41,772 nt of DNA from Cyanobium sp. CZS25K (GTDB lineage: Bacteria > Cyanobacteriota > Cyanobacteriia > PCC-6307 > Cyanobiaceae): assembly GCA_030373325.1 (NCBI GenBank), contig JAUCZB010000023.1, positions 1 to 41,772 of the forward strand, given 5' to 3'. This document shows, one piece after another, positions 22,605 to 30,730 of the stretch. The notes under the pieces were generated by a model. The model saw only the letters and a list, made by a program, of their open reading frames with translations. It searched no databases and had not been told where the DNA came from. The position numbers were made by a program, and so were the translations under genes. The first letter of the stretch is position 1. Each line of letters begins with the position of its first letter.

Positions 22605-23903
22605 ATGGGCCCTCCCGTGCTGGATCAGCGCCTGCTGCGCAACGACCCGACGCTGATCACCGCCCCCCTGGCGCGGCGCGGCCTGGCCACCGACCTCTCA
22701 GGGCTGCAGCAACTGGCCCTGGAGGCGCGCGACCTGGAGCAGCAGCGCAGTGAGCTGCAGGCGGAAGGCAACCGCATCGGCCGCGCGGTGGGCGAGCGGA
22801 TCCGGGCCGGCGCCGCCCCGGGCGGCGAGGAGGTGAAGGAGCTGCGGGAGCAGGGCAACCGGATCAAGCGGCAGGTGGGGGAGCTGGAGGAGCAGGAGAA
22901 GGGGATCGAGGCCCAGCTGATGGAGCAGCTGATGGTGCTGCCCAACCTGCCCTCGCCCCTCTGCCCCAGCGGCCGCAGCGAAGCCGACAACGTCGAGGTG
23001 AAGCGCTGGGGCACGCCGCGGCTTGCCGCTGAGGGCGAGGAGCTGCAGGAGCACTGGCAGATCGCCGAGCGGCTCGGCATCGTCGACACCGAGCGCTCGG
23101 TGCGCATCGCCCAGAGCCGCTTCGTCACCCTGCTGGGCCAGGGCGCCCGGCTGGAGCGGGCCCTGATCAGCTTCATGCTCGATCGACACGGCCAGCGGGG
23201 CTACACCGAGGTGCTGCCGCCGGTGCTGGTGAACACCGCCAGCCTCACCGGCTCCGGCCAGCTGCCCAAGTTCGCCGAGGAAAGCTTCCGCTGCGCCGAC
23301 GACGACCTCTGGCTCACCCCCACCGCCGAGGTGCCGGTCACGTCCCTGCATCGCGGCGAGGTGCTGGCCGCCGAGCAGCTGCCGCTGAAGTACGCCGCCT
23401 ACTCCCCCTGTTTCCGCCGCGAGGCCGGCTCCTACGGCCGTGACACCCGCGGCCTGATCCGCCTGCACCAGTTCAACAAGGTGGAGCTCTACTGGTTCGT
23501 GGCCCCGGAGGACTCCGAGGCGGCCCATGAGCAGCTCACCCTCGATGCGGAGGCGATCCTGGAGGCCCTGGAGCTGCCCTACCGCCGCATCGAGCTGTGC
23601 ACGGGCGATCTGGGCTTCTCCGCCGCCCGCACCTACGACCTGGAGGTGTGGCTGGCGGGCGCCGGCACTTACCGGGAGATCTCCAGCTGCAGCACCTGCG
23701 GCGACTTCCAGGCCAGGCGGGCCTCGATCCGCTGCCGCGACGGCAAGACCACCCGCCTGCTCCACACTCTCAACGGCAGCGGCCTGGCCGTGGGCCGCAC
23801 CATGGCCGCCCTGCTGGAGGCGGGCCAGCAGGCCGACGGCAGCGTCAGACTCCCGGCGGCCCTGGTGCCTTACTTCGGCGCCGACCGGATCGGGGCTGGC
23901 TGA
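22605..23903 (+). CDS. serS: Seryl-tRNA synthetase
   Basis: This class II aminoacyl-tRNA synthetase of about 430 residues charges tRNA-Ser. The N-terminal long coiled coil (residues about 30-105, rich in QQRSELQAEGNRIGR and EELEEQEKG-like heptads) binds the tRNA arm. The core has motif 2 CFRREAGSYGRDTRGLIRLH and motif 3 LNGSGLAVGRTMAALLE. ATG at 22605 gives MGPPVLDQRLLRND. GTG at 22617 (VLDQRLLRND) fits the family N-terminus better and may be the real start. The last 59 nt overlap the 3' end of the convergent methyltransferase gene. Confidence 0.97.
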   Translation: MGPPVLDQRLLRNDPTLITAPLARRGLATDLSGLQQLALEARDLEQQRSELQAEGNRIGRAVGERIRAGAAPGGEEVKELREQGNRIKRQVGELEEQEKGIEAQLMEQLMVLPNLPSPLCPSGRSEADNVEVKRWGTPRLAAEGEELQEHWQIAERLGIVDTERSVRIAQSRFVTLLGQGARLERALISFMLDRHGQRGYTEVLPPVLVNTASLTGSGQLPKFAEESFRCADDDLWLTPTAEVPVTSLHRGEVLAAEQLPLKYAAYSPCFRREAGSYGRDTRGLIRLHQFNKVELYWFVAPEDSEAAHEQLTLDAEAILEALELPYRRIELCTGDLGFSAARTYDLEVWLAGAGTYREISSCSTCGDFQARRASIRCRDGKTTRLLHTLNGSGLAVGRTMAALLEAGQQADGSVRLPAALVPYFGADRIGAG

Positions 23904-25497
23904 GGGAAGGGCCGGGGAGGCCTCCCAGGCGCTGGAGGGTGGGAAGCCGTTGCTCGCGGAAATCGGCGATCAGGGACGCCAGTCGCGTCAGCTGCGCCTC
24001 AGGATCGGTGATCGGGCTCTTGTCGGCGGCCAGCAGGTGCACGCCCATCTGCTCCAGACCCATCAGCACGCAGGTGCTCAGCATCGGCTCGTCCAGCCCC
24101 TGGGTGATGGCCTGGTGGATCAGCACATCCACGACGCTGACCGGCAGGGCTGTACCCACCTCGGGAAGCATCAGGGAGGCATAGGGCCGGCCCCCGGCCA
24201 TCAGCTCCATCAGCACGCCATTGCAGCGCTGCACCTGGGCTGCCAGCTTGCCGGCAGTGGCCAGGCGGGCGCGATCGAAGCCGATCCAGCCGGCATCAAG
24301 GAACAGGGCCAGGATCATCAGCAGTTCCGCGGCCGACCGGCCGCTGTGCTCCTGCAGCTCGGCCACCGTGCAGGCTCCGGCCGCCAGTCGGTCGGCCACC
24401 GGGCCATACACGGCAGGGTCCCCCTGGACCTGGCCGAAGCTGGTGCTGAAGCTGAACGACTCCTCCCCCCAGGCGGTCACCGGGGGGAACTGCAGGGGCC
24501 GCAGGCCCAGAACGCCGATCCGCAGCTCCGCATCCTGCAGGGTGAGCGGGTCGAGGCCCTTGACGAAGACATCGCGGCGAAACGCCTTGTTGGTGGCCAG
24601 GTCGATCATGGTCTGGCGGATCAGGGGATTGACCTCCGCGAAGATCGGGCCCTGCAGGGACGGGGCCAGCAACTGCTCGAAAGCCTCGGGCAGGGTGGCC
24701 GTGCCGAGGGGATGCAGCTTGTGGGCCTGACACCGCTGGTGCAGGTCGGCCACGTAGAGCGGTTGCCAGCCGTCGTTGGCGAACTCACCGCAGAGGTAAT
24801 CGAAATGGTCGGGATTGAGGCCGGCGAGATCCTCCCCCAACTGGGGTATGGCATGCCGCAGGGCCGAGGGTTGTTCGTCGCTGCCAAGCAGGGACTGCAT
24901 GGCGGCGATGGCCCGACGCAACGGGGCACGGGGATCGGCGGGATCGGCCCGGCGGCGCTCCAGGGTGTAGAGCGTCTGGAAGGTGGTGCGCCCCAGCCAG
25001 CCCGGATGGGTGTTGTAGGAGCAGTAGAACAGACCGGCCGGCCGCAGGGCAGCGGAGGCCACGGCGAACAGGGCCTGCTGCACCGGCTCGCTCACCCAGG
25101 TGGCGATGCCGTGGGCGGCCACGTAGTGGTAGCCGCCACTGCAGGCCGGGCCCGGTCCGAGCAGGGATGGATCCTCGGCCAGGGCGAGGAAATCGGCCTC
25201 CAGAAAGCGCACGTTGGTGAGCGCCAGCCGGCGGCGCAGCCCCTCGGCATGGCTGATGTGGGAGGGATTGAAGTCGATGCCGAGAAACGTGCCCTCCGGG
25301 TGGAGCGCCGCCAGCAGGCAGAGGCCGAAACCCATGCCGCAGCCGAGTTCGAGGTACTGAAACGCCTGACCCTCGTCACTGCGGGGGGGGGAATGGCCCT
25401 TGAGCAGGGCGGCGAAATCCAGCCAGCCTGGGGTCAGTTCCCGGAAGAAGCCGCTGGTGTAGGTGGAGTGGGAGTAATAGCCGTGGTCCCAGGCCAT
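23845..25497 (-). CDS. Class I SAM methyltransferase with regulatory domain (2), last gene of the cassette C operon
   Basis: The 550-residue protein is a paralogue of the one at 14941-16524. The methyltransferase domain has motif I YLELGCGMGFGLCLLAA, GTFLGIDFNPSHISHAEG and FYCSYNTHPGWLGRTTFQTL. A PF10119-type regulatory region contains LCGEFANDGWQPLYVADLHQ, and a helical C-terminus follows. It starts nine nt after the PilW-like gene, so it is most likely cotranscribed with cassette C, suggesting that a pilin or attached glycan is its substrate (inference). The last ~25 residues after LQRLGG have no counterpart in the paralogue and are encoded antisense to the end of serS. Confidence 0.85.
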   Translation of the reverse strand: MAWDHGYYSHSTYTSGFFRELTPGWLDFAALLKGHSPPRSDEGQAFQYLELGCGMGFGLCLLAALHPEGTFLGIDFNPSHISHAEGLRRRLALTNVRFLEADFLALAEDPSLLGPGPACSGGYHYVAAHGIATWVSEPVQQALFAVASAALRPAGLFYCSYNTHPGWLGRTTFQTLYTLERRRADPADPRAPLRRAIAAMQSLLGSDEQPSALRHAIPQLGEDLAGLNPDHFDYLCGEFANDGWQPLYVADLHQRCQAHKLHPLGTATLPEAFEQLLAPSLQGPIFAEVNPLIRQTMIDLATNKAFRRDVFVKGLDPLTLQDAELRIGVLGLRPLQFPPVTAWGEESFSFSTSFGQVQGDPAVYGPVADRLAAGACTVAELQEHSGRSAAELLMILALFLDAGWIGFDRARLATAGKLAAQVQRCNGVLMELMAGGRPYASLMLPEVGTALPVSVVDVLIHQAITQGLDEPMLSTCVLMGLEQMGVHLLAADKSPITDPEAQLTRLASLIADFREQRLPTLQRLGGLPGPSLSQPRSGRRRSKAPGPPGV

Positions 25498-25506
25498 GCC
25501 GGCGGC

Positions 25507-26148
25507 TTAGGAGAACATCCGCACACCGGTGGTGAGCGTGATCGACTCCAGGGGGGTGGTGCCGCCGTTGTTGGGGACATCCAGGCTGAGTTGCAGGGTC
25601 ACGGTGCGGCAATCGGGGGAAACATTGGCCGTGAAGGTGTTGACCCCGTCGACCAGCACCGATCCGGTCAGGTTGGTGGCATTGAGCTGGCCGTTAGCGG
25701 CGATACCGGGCCCGTCGCGGCGCAGCTCGGTGAGGCCGGTGGTGCCATTCACCGCCGTGTAGAAACGGATCACCCGCGAGATCGGAGCCGCGTTCGGGCC
25801 GGTGTTGAACGGGACCAGCAGCCGCACTTCGTTGGCGGCTCCGGTGGTGCAGGCCGTGGTGCAGGGGGAGGGGGTAGGCATCGTCGCGCCGTTGACCCAG
25901 TCCGTGGGGGCCGCCGCCCCTGCGGAGAAGGCGCAGGCCTCGCGGGATTCCACCGCCAGGAAGGAATTCATCTTGGCGATGTCGCGCTGCACCTGGGTGT
26001 TCCAGGTGACCCGGCTGGTGGTGCGGATGTGGCTCACCGCCACGCTGGCGATCGAGGCCAGGGCAATGCCCCCGACAACCACCCCCACCAGAAGTTCCAC
26101 CAGGGTGAAGCCTGGGCTGGCGGCGTGGGGGCGATGGAGATGCGTCAT
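25507..26148 (-). CDS. PilW/GspJ-like pseudopilin, cassette C gene 4
   Basis: This 213-residue protein has leader MTHLHRPHAASPG and mature start FTLVELLVGVVVGGIALASI, with Glu5. Its post-membrane helix reads NTQVQRDIAKMNSFLAVESR, matching the PilW pattern seen in cassette B. The globular part includes an alternation of short strands with ACAFSAGAAAPTDWVNG and ends SITLTTGVRMFS. Its ATG overlaps the upstream stop (ATGA). The methyltransferase gene follows after nine nt. It is expected in a pilus-tip complex in the inner membrane and periplasm. Confidence 0.78.
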   Translation of the reverse strand: MTHLHRPHAASPGFTLVELLVGVVVGGIALASIASVAVSHIRTTSRVTWNTQVQRDIAKMNSFLAVESREACAFSAGAAAPTDWVNGATMPTPSPCTTACTTGAANEVRLLVPFNTGPNAAPISRVIRFYTAVNGTTGLTELRRDGPGIAANGQLNATNLTGSVLVDGVNTFTANVSPDCRTVTLQLSLDVPNNGGTTPLESITLTTGVRMFS

Positions 26149-26705
26149 GCGCGGTTGAACTGACTGGCGTCGCAGGCGGTGCCGACATTGCCGGTGGTGT
26201 TGTTGTTCCCCAGCCGCAGCAGCCCCAGCAGGCCGGTGACCTGAACGCAGCGCAGGGGCAGCTGGCCGTCGACGCTGATGCGCACCTGGATGGGGACCGT
26301 GCTGGAAACGGCCCCCCGCGGGGTGAAGGTGATGGTGTTGGACGAAGCCCCCACGTTGTAGGAGGAGGCCCCCAGCACGGTTGCAGGAAGATTGAGCGTG
26401 CTCTCGGGGGCACAGGTGGGTGGGTTCACCGAAGCCAGTGGAGCCCCGGGGGCCCGGTTGGTGCCGGTGGTGACGGTGACGGTGCAGTTGGTGCCGGTCT
26501 GGTCGGGCGTGCGGGCGATCACCTCCAGCCAGGAGGTGAGCTCGAGGGCGGCGGCATTGACCCGCTCCCGCCGCCACTGCACCTGGTTGGCCGGCACCAC
26601 CACGGCCGCCACCACGCCGAGCACCGCCACGGTGACCATGAGCTCCATGGTGGTGAACCCCTGGGCCCATGGCCGGGATCGCGCTGGCGGGAGGGGATCG
26701 ATCAT
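26145..26705 (-). CDS. FimT/GspH-like pseudopilin, cassette C gene 3
   Basis: The product of 186 residues has leader ending AQG and mature start FTTMELMVTVAVLGVVAAVV, with Glu5. The block VQWRRERVNAAALELTSWLE is almost identical to that of the cassette B counterpart. The C-terminal RCVQVTGLLGLLRLG is the GspH-like last strand pair. Both ends overlap neighbours by ATGA. A cysteine pair (TNCTVTV and PTCAPE) may form a disulfide. Its similarity to 20090-20677 is the strongest evidence that the cassettes arose by duplication. Confidence 0.8.
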   Translation of the reverse strand: MIDPLPPARSRPWAQGFTTMELMVTVAVLGVVAAVVVPANQVQWRRERVNAAALELTSWLEVIARTPDQTGTNCTVTVTTGTNRAPGAPLASVNPPTCAPESTLNLPATVLGASSYNVGASSNTITFTPRGAVSSTVPIQVRISVDGQLPLRCVQVTGLLGLLRLGNNNTTGNVGTACDASQFNRA

Positions 26706-27334
26706 GTACAGAAGTTGGCCATCGGCGGGACGATGCTGACCAGCCGCAGAACCCTGGTGGTGGGCACGGTCTCCTGGTAGATCACACGCAGCACCTTGTT
26801 CTGGCTGCTAAAGACCCGGGTGATGTTCTGGGCCGCCAGGGGATTGGGCAGGGCGTTCACTGCGGTCAGCAGTGGCGTCATCACCGGGGAGGGTTCTGTA
26901 GTGCTGTTACAGAGTTCGGTCACCGCATCCGGCTCCCGGGCCGATGTGGAACCCGGGATTGGGGAAGCGGTAGTGGTGTCGTCACGGGTGGGGAAGAAGA
27001 AGGCGCTGTTGCGCGGATTGTTGGTGGCGCAGGAGGAGGTGGCGGTGCCCGAATCAACCGAGGGGAAGGTGGCCAGGCCCGTGGAGGCGTTGAGGGTGGC
27101 CACCAGGCAGGTGCCGGAGCAGCAGGTGAGGCGGTCGGCCACGCCACGAACGGTGGCAATATCCGATTCAATATCCTCGTTGATCTTGATCTGCAGCCGG
27201 GCACTCACCGAGCTGCGATTGATGCTGTCGATCAGAACGGAGGTGCCGGAACTCACGATCAGCAGCATCACCAGCAGGATGAGGGGCTCAACGATGGTGA
27301 ACCCGCCGTTAGCCGTGGGATTAGGGCGGTTCAT
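26702..27334 (-). CDS. PilV/GspI-like pseudopilin, cassette C gene 2
   Basis: The 210-residue protein starts MNRPNPTANGG with cleavage before FTIVEPLILLVMLLIVSSGT, with Glu5 followed by an unusual proline at mature position 6. The helix after the membrane segment contains NRSSVSARLQIKINEDIESD. A CC..C motif (LTCCSGTCLVA) and the final SIVPPMANFCT parallel the cassette B protein at 19482. It overlaps both neighbours by four bases. I call it PilV/GspI-like because of its order in the cassette. Confidence 0.75.
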   Translation of the reverse strand: MNRPNPTANGGFTIVEPLILLVMLLIVSSGTSVLIDSINRSSVSARLQIKINEDIESDIATVRGVADRLTCCSGTCLVATLNASTGLATFPSVDSGTATSSCATNNPRNSAFFFPTRDDTTTASPIPGSTSAREPDAVTELCNSTTEPSPVMTPLLTAVNALPNPLAAQNITRVFSSQNKVLRVIYQETVPTTRVLRLVSIVPPMANFCT

Positions 27335-30105
27335 GGACCGTAGTTGCGGGCATTGGTGACGCTGCGGGCCACCCAGTCTTCACCAATCCATGGAACGAAG
27401 CTGATGTCGTCGAGCAGGGAACTGGCTGCCACGACAGCGCCTAGGTTATTAGCCGAAGAGGGCGGGACGCGGATGTGGATGTCACCGCAGGGCTTGAATG
27501 ATTGGGTCCAGATGCGGCCGTTGAAGATCCAGGAATCATCCGCACTGATGCCGGGAGCACTACCAGGAGGGTTATAGCCAGCACAGCCATAGGATTTGAG
27601 CTCGAAATAACCCACAGGCATGTAGAACCAAGCGCCTGAAATACGGCCAAATCCGCTTGCGGTGCTGATCACACCAAAATTGATGATCTGCAAGCTGCCG
27701 CTGTCGCGCCCGAAGACATTGAGGTCATCGGGATCGCCCACCAGGGCCACGTCAGTTTCCGGTACGGGTGTGGTGCAATTGTTGACGGGAGCGCCAGCGC
27801 ACTTCACCAGCCGCAGGAAACCCCCATTGCCCACGGAAATCAACGGGTTGGACTCCACGGTGGGGTTCACATCCGTGAAGGAGTTGCCGCGCAGATCATC
27901 GGTGCGGGTGTAATAGAAGGAGATCGGCCCCCCGACGGTGTCGAGATACACCTGTCCGCCAGCGACAGTTCCTGTCCAGAGATTGGTGTCGACAGACAGA
28001 TTGAAGTGGGGACCGAGACAATGGAAACCCGGTGCGGCGGAGGCCGGCGAGCTGGCGGAGTACTCGCACCAGTCACTCAGACGCAGATTGATGTCGTCGA
28101 TGGCATGGGTCTCACCGTTGGAGGTGTTGTTGCCGTTGACGATTCGGATGCGCGTATTCGCGTTCTGGTAGTCGGCCAGGCTCACCACCCGGGTCACCTC
28201 TCCGGTCTTGATGCCTTTGTTCACACCGGGGAACTTGGCGATGGTGACCCAGCTGCTGGTGATGTTGGTGCCGGTGTTGCCCGTGCACTGGGCATTCGTG
28301 GAGGCCGATCCGATCCGCACCTGCACCCAGAGTTCATCGGCCGCATCCACCTGGACCGTTCCCGACTGCTTGAAGGACAGGGTGGCGCGACCGAGATTGC
28401 CGCTGAGATTGGCGGGTCGGCAGATCGCATTCTGAAGCGCGGTCATGGTGCCGCCAACGCCGAGCTGGATGTGGCTGTTCCCACTGGTGGAGGCCAGCCG
28501 AACACGGCCTCCACCGGCATTGGTGTCGTTCTTGTTCCGATCCATGGCATACCACTGCCAGTTGCTCACGTTCACCCAGTTCGGGTGGGCGATGGGCGCG
28601 GTGATGTTGGTGTAGGCCGATTTGTAACGCGTGCTGGCGGTGCTTCCCCCGGTCATTCCCTGGAAGTTCTCCAGGTTCTCCACCGTGCCGGCCGTGCCGC
28701 TGATCGCACGCCAGGAGGTGTTGGTGCAGGGCCCGGTTCCACCGATGGTGGTGGGGGATTCATTGCACACCTCAACGCGGGGCGGTGAGGTGTCATCGCG
28801 GGTGCGGAACCGGAATTTGTAACCGCTGGCACCAGGAGGATTCAGCGTGGCATATTCTTTCTGACTCGCCAGGCGGGTGCTGGGACCGCTGCCAGTGGTC
28901 CAGGTGAAATTATATTTCCCCGTTGTGATCTCACTACCGATCGCAGGCAGAGTGATCGCCGAAGGAATGATGGGAATCCCCGAAATCGAACGCCCAAGGA
29001 TATCGTCCTGGGTGCCATAGAAGGCACCGGGTTTGGCATTCTTCAGCCCGACCCACGTGTTGCTGCAACCTTTTGAACTGCCGATCCAGCGGGCCGGATC
29101 GCAGACATCGGGAACCGCCGTGGAGAACTGGTTGGGCACCACCCGATTGGAGGCCCGATCAAACGGATCACCATCCTTGGCGACGACGCCGAGCGCGTTG
29201 GAGATGTCGGTGATCTTGGTGCTGGATACCCGCTTGGTGAAGCGGTCGTTGGCGGCATTGCTCCAGATCGTGCCTCCATTGAGGCCCACGATCATGCCGA
29301 ACTCCACCCCGCAGAAGCGGCTCTCACCGCCCAGTGATTGGCTGGGGTCCGACTTGGAAGCCGCCAATCCACCGGAGCCACCGGAACCGAGAGAAGCCCC
29401 ACAACATTTAGGTAGCACTTCGAATTCACGCGTGACGGTGGCTGTGGATTGCACCACGCCGTTTCTGACCACCTGGCCTTCCACAGTGAGGGTGATGAAC
29501 CCTTTATTGAATCCGGCCAGTTTGGTTCCCGACTTGTCCGGATCCTGAAGGTTGATCAGATCGCTGCTGAAGGTTCCCTTATTGACTGTGGTGGACGAAC
29601 CAGCCGTGGTGGTTACCGAGTCGCTGCGGCGGTCGGGGTTGCCAGGCTGACCTGCCGCAAACGTGACCGACTTGAGGGCAAACCGACGTTCTCCGGTGTT
29701 CGCCACCAAATCGTCCAGGTTGCGGAACTGGCCATCACCAAGGCTTCGGGCCGTGGCCGATGGAAGGCCAGGGGGACTGTTGGTCTTGTCGCGACAGGGG
29801 CTGGTGAAATCAGCCGAGGACCACTGGTTCAACCTCTGGCCGGACACCAGCATCTTGCGGTTTTCGACCTGGTTGAGCACAGCGATCACCTGATCGGCGC
29901 CGGCTTCCGCCACCGAGAGAGCATCGCTGCGCGTATCCTGCTTCCTGCTTGCCAGAAGGTTGTTGGCGGTGAGGGTCGTCAGCCCGACCGTTCCAGCCAC
30001 CAAGGCCAACAGGATCAGAATGCCGGCGAGCATGGAAAAACCTGACTGACCGCGACGCCCCCTTGAGCGAACGGATAGCAGGTGCAAAAAGAACTTTGGT
30101 GTCAC
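27331..30105 (-). CDS. Very large PilX/GspK/HpsA-like pilin-tip candidate, cassette C gene 1
   Basis: This 924-residue protein starts at GTG (30105). A basic leader ends with G, and the mature part starts FSMLAGILILLALVAGTVGL, without Glu5. The PilX-like helix follows (RSDALSVAEAGADQVIAVLN). Residues about 475-690 look like an inserted beta-sandwich domain of the MAM/jelly-roll kind, with SHIQLGVGG, ATLSFKQSGTVQVDAADELW, VQVRIGSASTNAQC and the closing HAIDDINLRL. The C-terminus (NGRIWTQSFKPCGDIHIRVP) resembles that of the 543-residue protein at 17844. I infer an adhesin-like tip subunit related to HpsA/GspK. It heads a five-gene operon. Confidence 0.62.
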   Translation of the reverse strand: MTPKFFLHLLSVRSRGRRGQSGFSMLAGILILLALVAGTVGLTTLTANNLLASRKQDTRSDALSVAEAGADQVIAVLNQVENRKMLVSGQRLNQWSSADFTSPCRDKTNSPPGLPSATARSLGDGQFRNLDDLVANTGERRFALKSVTFAAGQPGNPDRRSDSVTTTAGSSTTVNKGTFSSDLINLQDPDKSGTKLAGFNKGFITLTVEGQVVRNGVVQSTATVTREFEVLPKCCGASLGSGGSGGLAASKSDPSQSLGGESRFCGVEFGMIVGLNGGTIWSNAANDRFTKRVSSTKITDISNALGVVAKDGDPFDRASNRVVPNQFSTAVPDVCDPARWIGSSKGCSNTWVGLKNAKPGAFYGTQDDILGRSISGIPIIPSAITLPAIGSEITTGKYNFTWTTGSGPSTRLASQKEYATLNPPGASGYKFRFRTRDDTSPPRVEVCNESPTTIGGTGPCTNTSWRAISGTAGTVENLENFQGMTGGSTASTRYKSAYTNITAPIAHPNWVNVSNWQWYAMDRNKNDTNAGGGRVRLASTSGNSHIQLGVGGTMTALQNAICRPANLSGNLGRATLSFKQSGTVQVDAADELWVQVRIGSASTNAQCTGNTGTNITSSWVTIAKFPGVNKGIKTGEVTRVVSLADYQNANTRIRIVNGNNTSNGETHAIDDINLRLSDWCEYSASSPASAAPGFHCLGPHFNLSVDTNLWTGTVAGGQVYLDTVGGPISFYYTRTDDLRGNSFTDVNPTVESNPLISVGNGGFLRLVKCAGAPVNNCTTPVPETDVALVGDPDDLNVFGRDSGSLQIINFGVISTASGFGRISGAWFYMPVGYFELKSYGCAGYNPPGSAPGISADDSWIFNGRIWTQSFKPCGDIHIRVPPSSANNLGAVVAASSLLDDISFVPWIGEDWVARSVTNARNYGP

Positions 30106-30233
30106 GGCGCGACCTTGAAGCAGACCCAGAAGAGACTCAGTGTATGGACACGTTAAATCTGGATCCTAAGCCTAGACCTGTCTCGAGACGAGGCAACAAC
30201 CATGTCGGTCCCGCCGAGGGATCTGGGTGTGAC

Positions 30234-30617
30234 TCAGCCCTCGAAACCGCCCCGCATCTGCAGGGTCTGGTCGAAGTACTGGTCGAGCATGGTGCCGGGC
30301 AGCAGGGGGCCGTCGCTGAAGGCCAGCCCGACCAGGGTGTTGTAGCTGCGGGTGTTCACCCACTGGACCCGCGCCGGCAGGGACAAGCTCTGGTGCTTCT
30401 CGTAATCACTGATGTCGAGCAGCACCTCCTCATCGGTCGTCACCTCGAGGGAGCCGCGGCGCACCACGCAGGCGCCCGTGCGGCTGACGTCCCCCACCGT
30501 CACATAGACCGTGCGGCCCGTGGACAGCCGGATGCTGGCGGAGACACCGCGGGGGAGGGCGTGGCGCAGGGAGGTGCGCAGCTCCTGAGGCTCGTCACCG
30601 GTCTGTTGCTCGGCCAT
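30234..30617 (-). CDS. PilZ-domain c-di-GMP receptor
   Basis: This 127-residue protein consists almost entirely of a PilZ domain. It has the RxxxR motif (LRTSLRHALPRGV, near residue 15) and the DxSxxG motif (VGDVSRTGACVV, near residue 45), the two elements that bind c-di-GMP, followed by strands with VQWVNTRSYNTLVGLAF. I chose ATG 30617 (MAEQQTGDEPQE); ATGs at 30647 and 30713 would add residues without family match. It lies 128 nt downstream of the start of cassette C on the same strand, i.e. just upstream of that operon, and divergent from rseP. A link to pilus control is plausible but inferred. Confidence 0.88.
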   Translation of the reverse strand: MAEQQTGDEPQELRTSLRHALPRGVSASIRLSTGRTVYVTVGDVSRTGACVVRRGSLEVTTDEEVLLDISDYEKHQSLSLPARVQWVNTRSYNTLVGLAFSDGPLLPGTMLDQYFDQTLQMRGGFEG

Positions 30618-30730
30618 GCAGGCAGACCCGCCCATCGACAGGGTCATGCTATCCCGCCCCTCCGGCGGCGCCAGGGTCCCGGCGCCGCGGCGGTTCCCGC
30701 AGAATGGGCCCAAAGGAGGCAGGCAACGGA

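Noticed and set aside
23527..26163. Plus-strand open frame of 878 codons
   Set aside because: It overlaps serS, the methyltransferase and the PilW-like gene in a wrong frame and has no family features.
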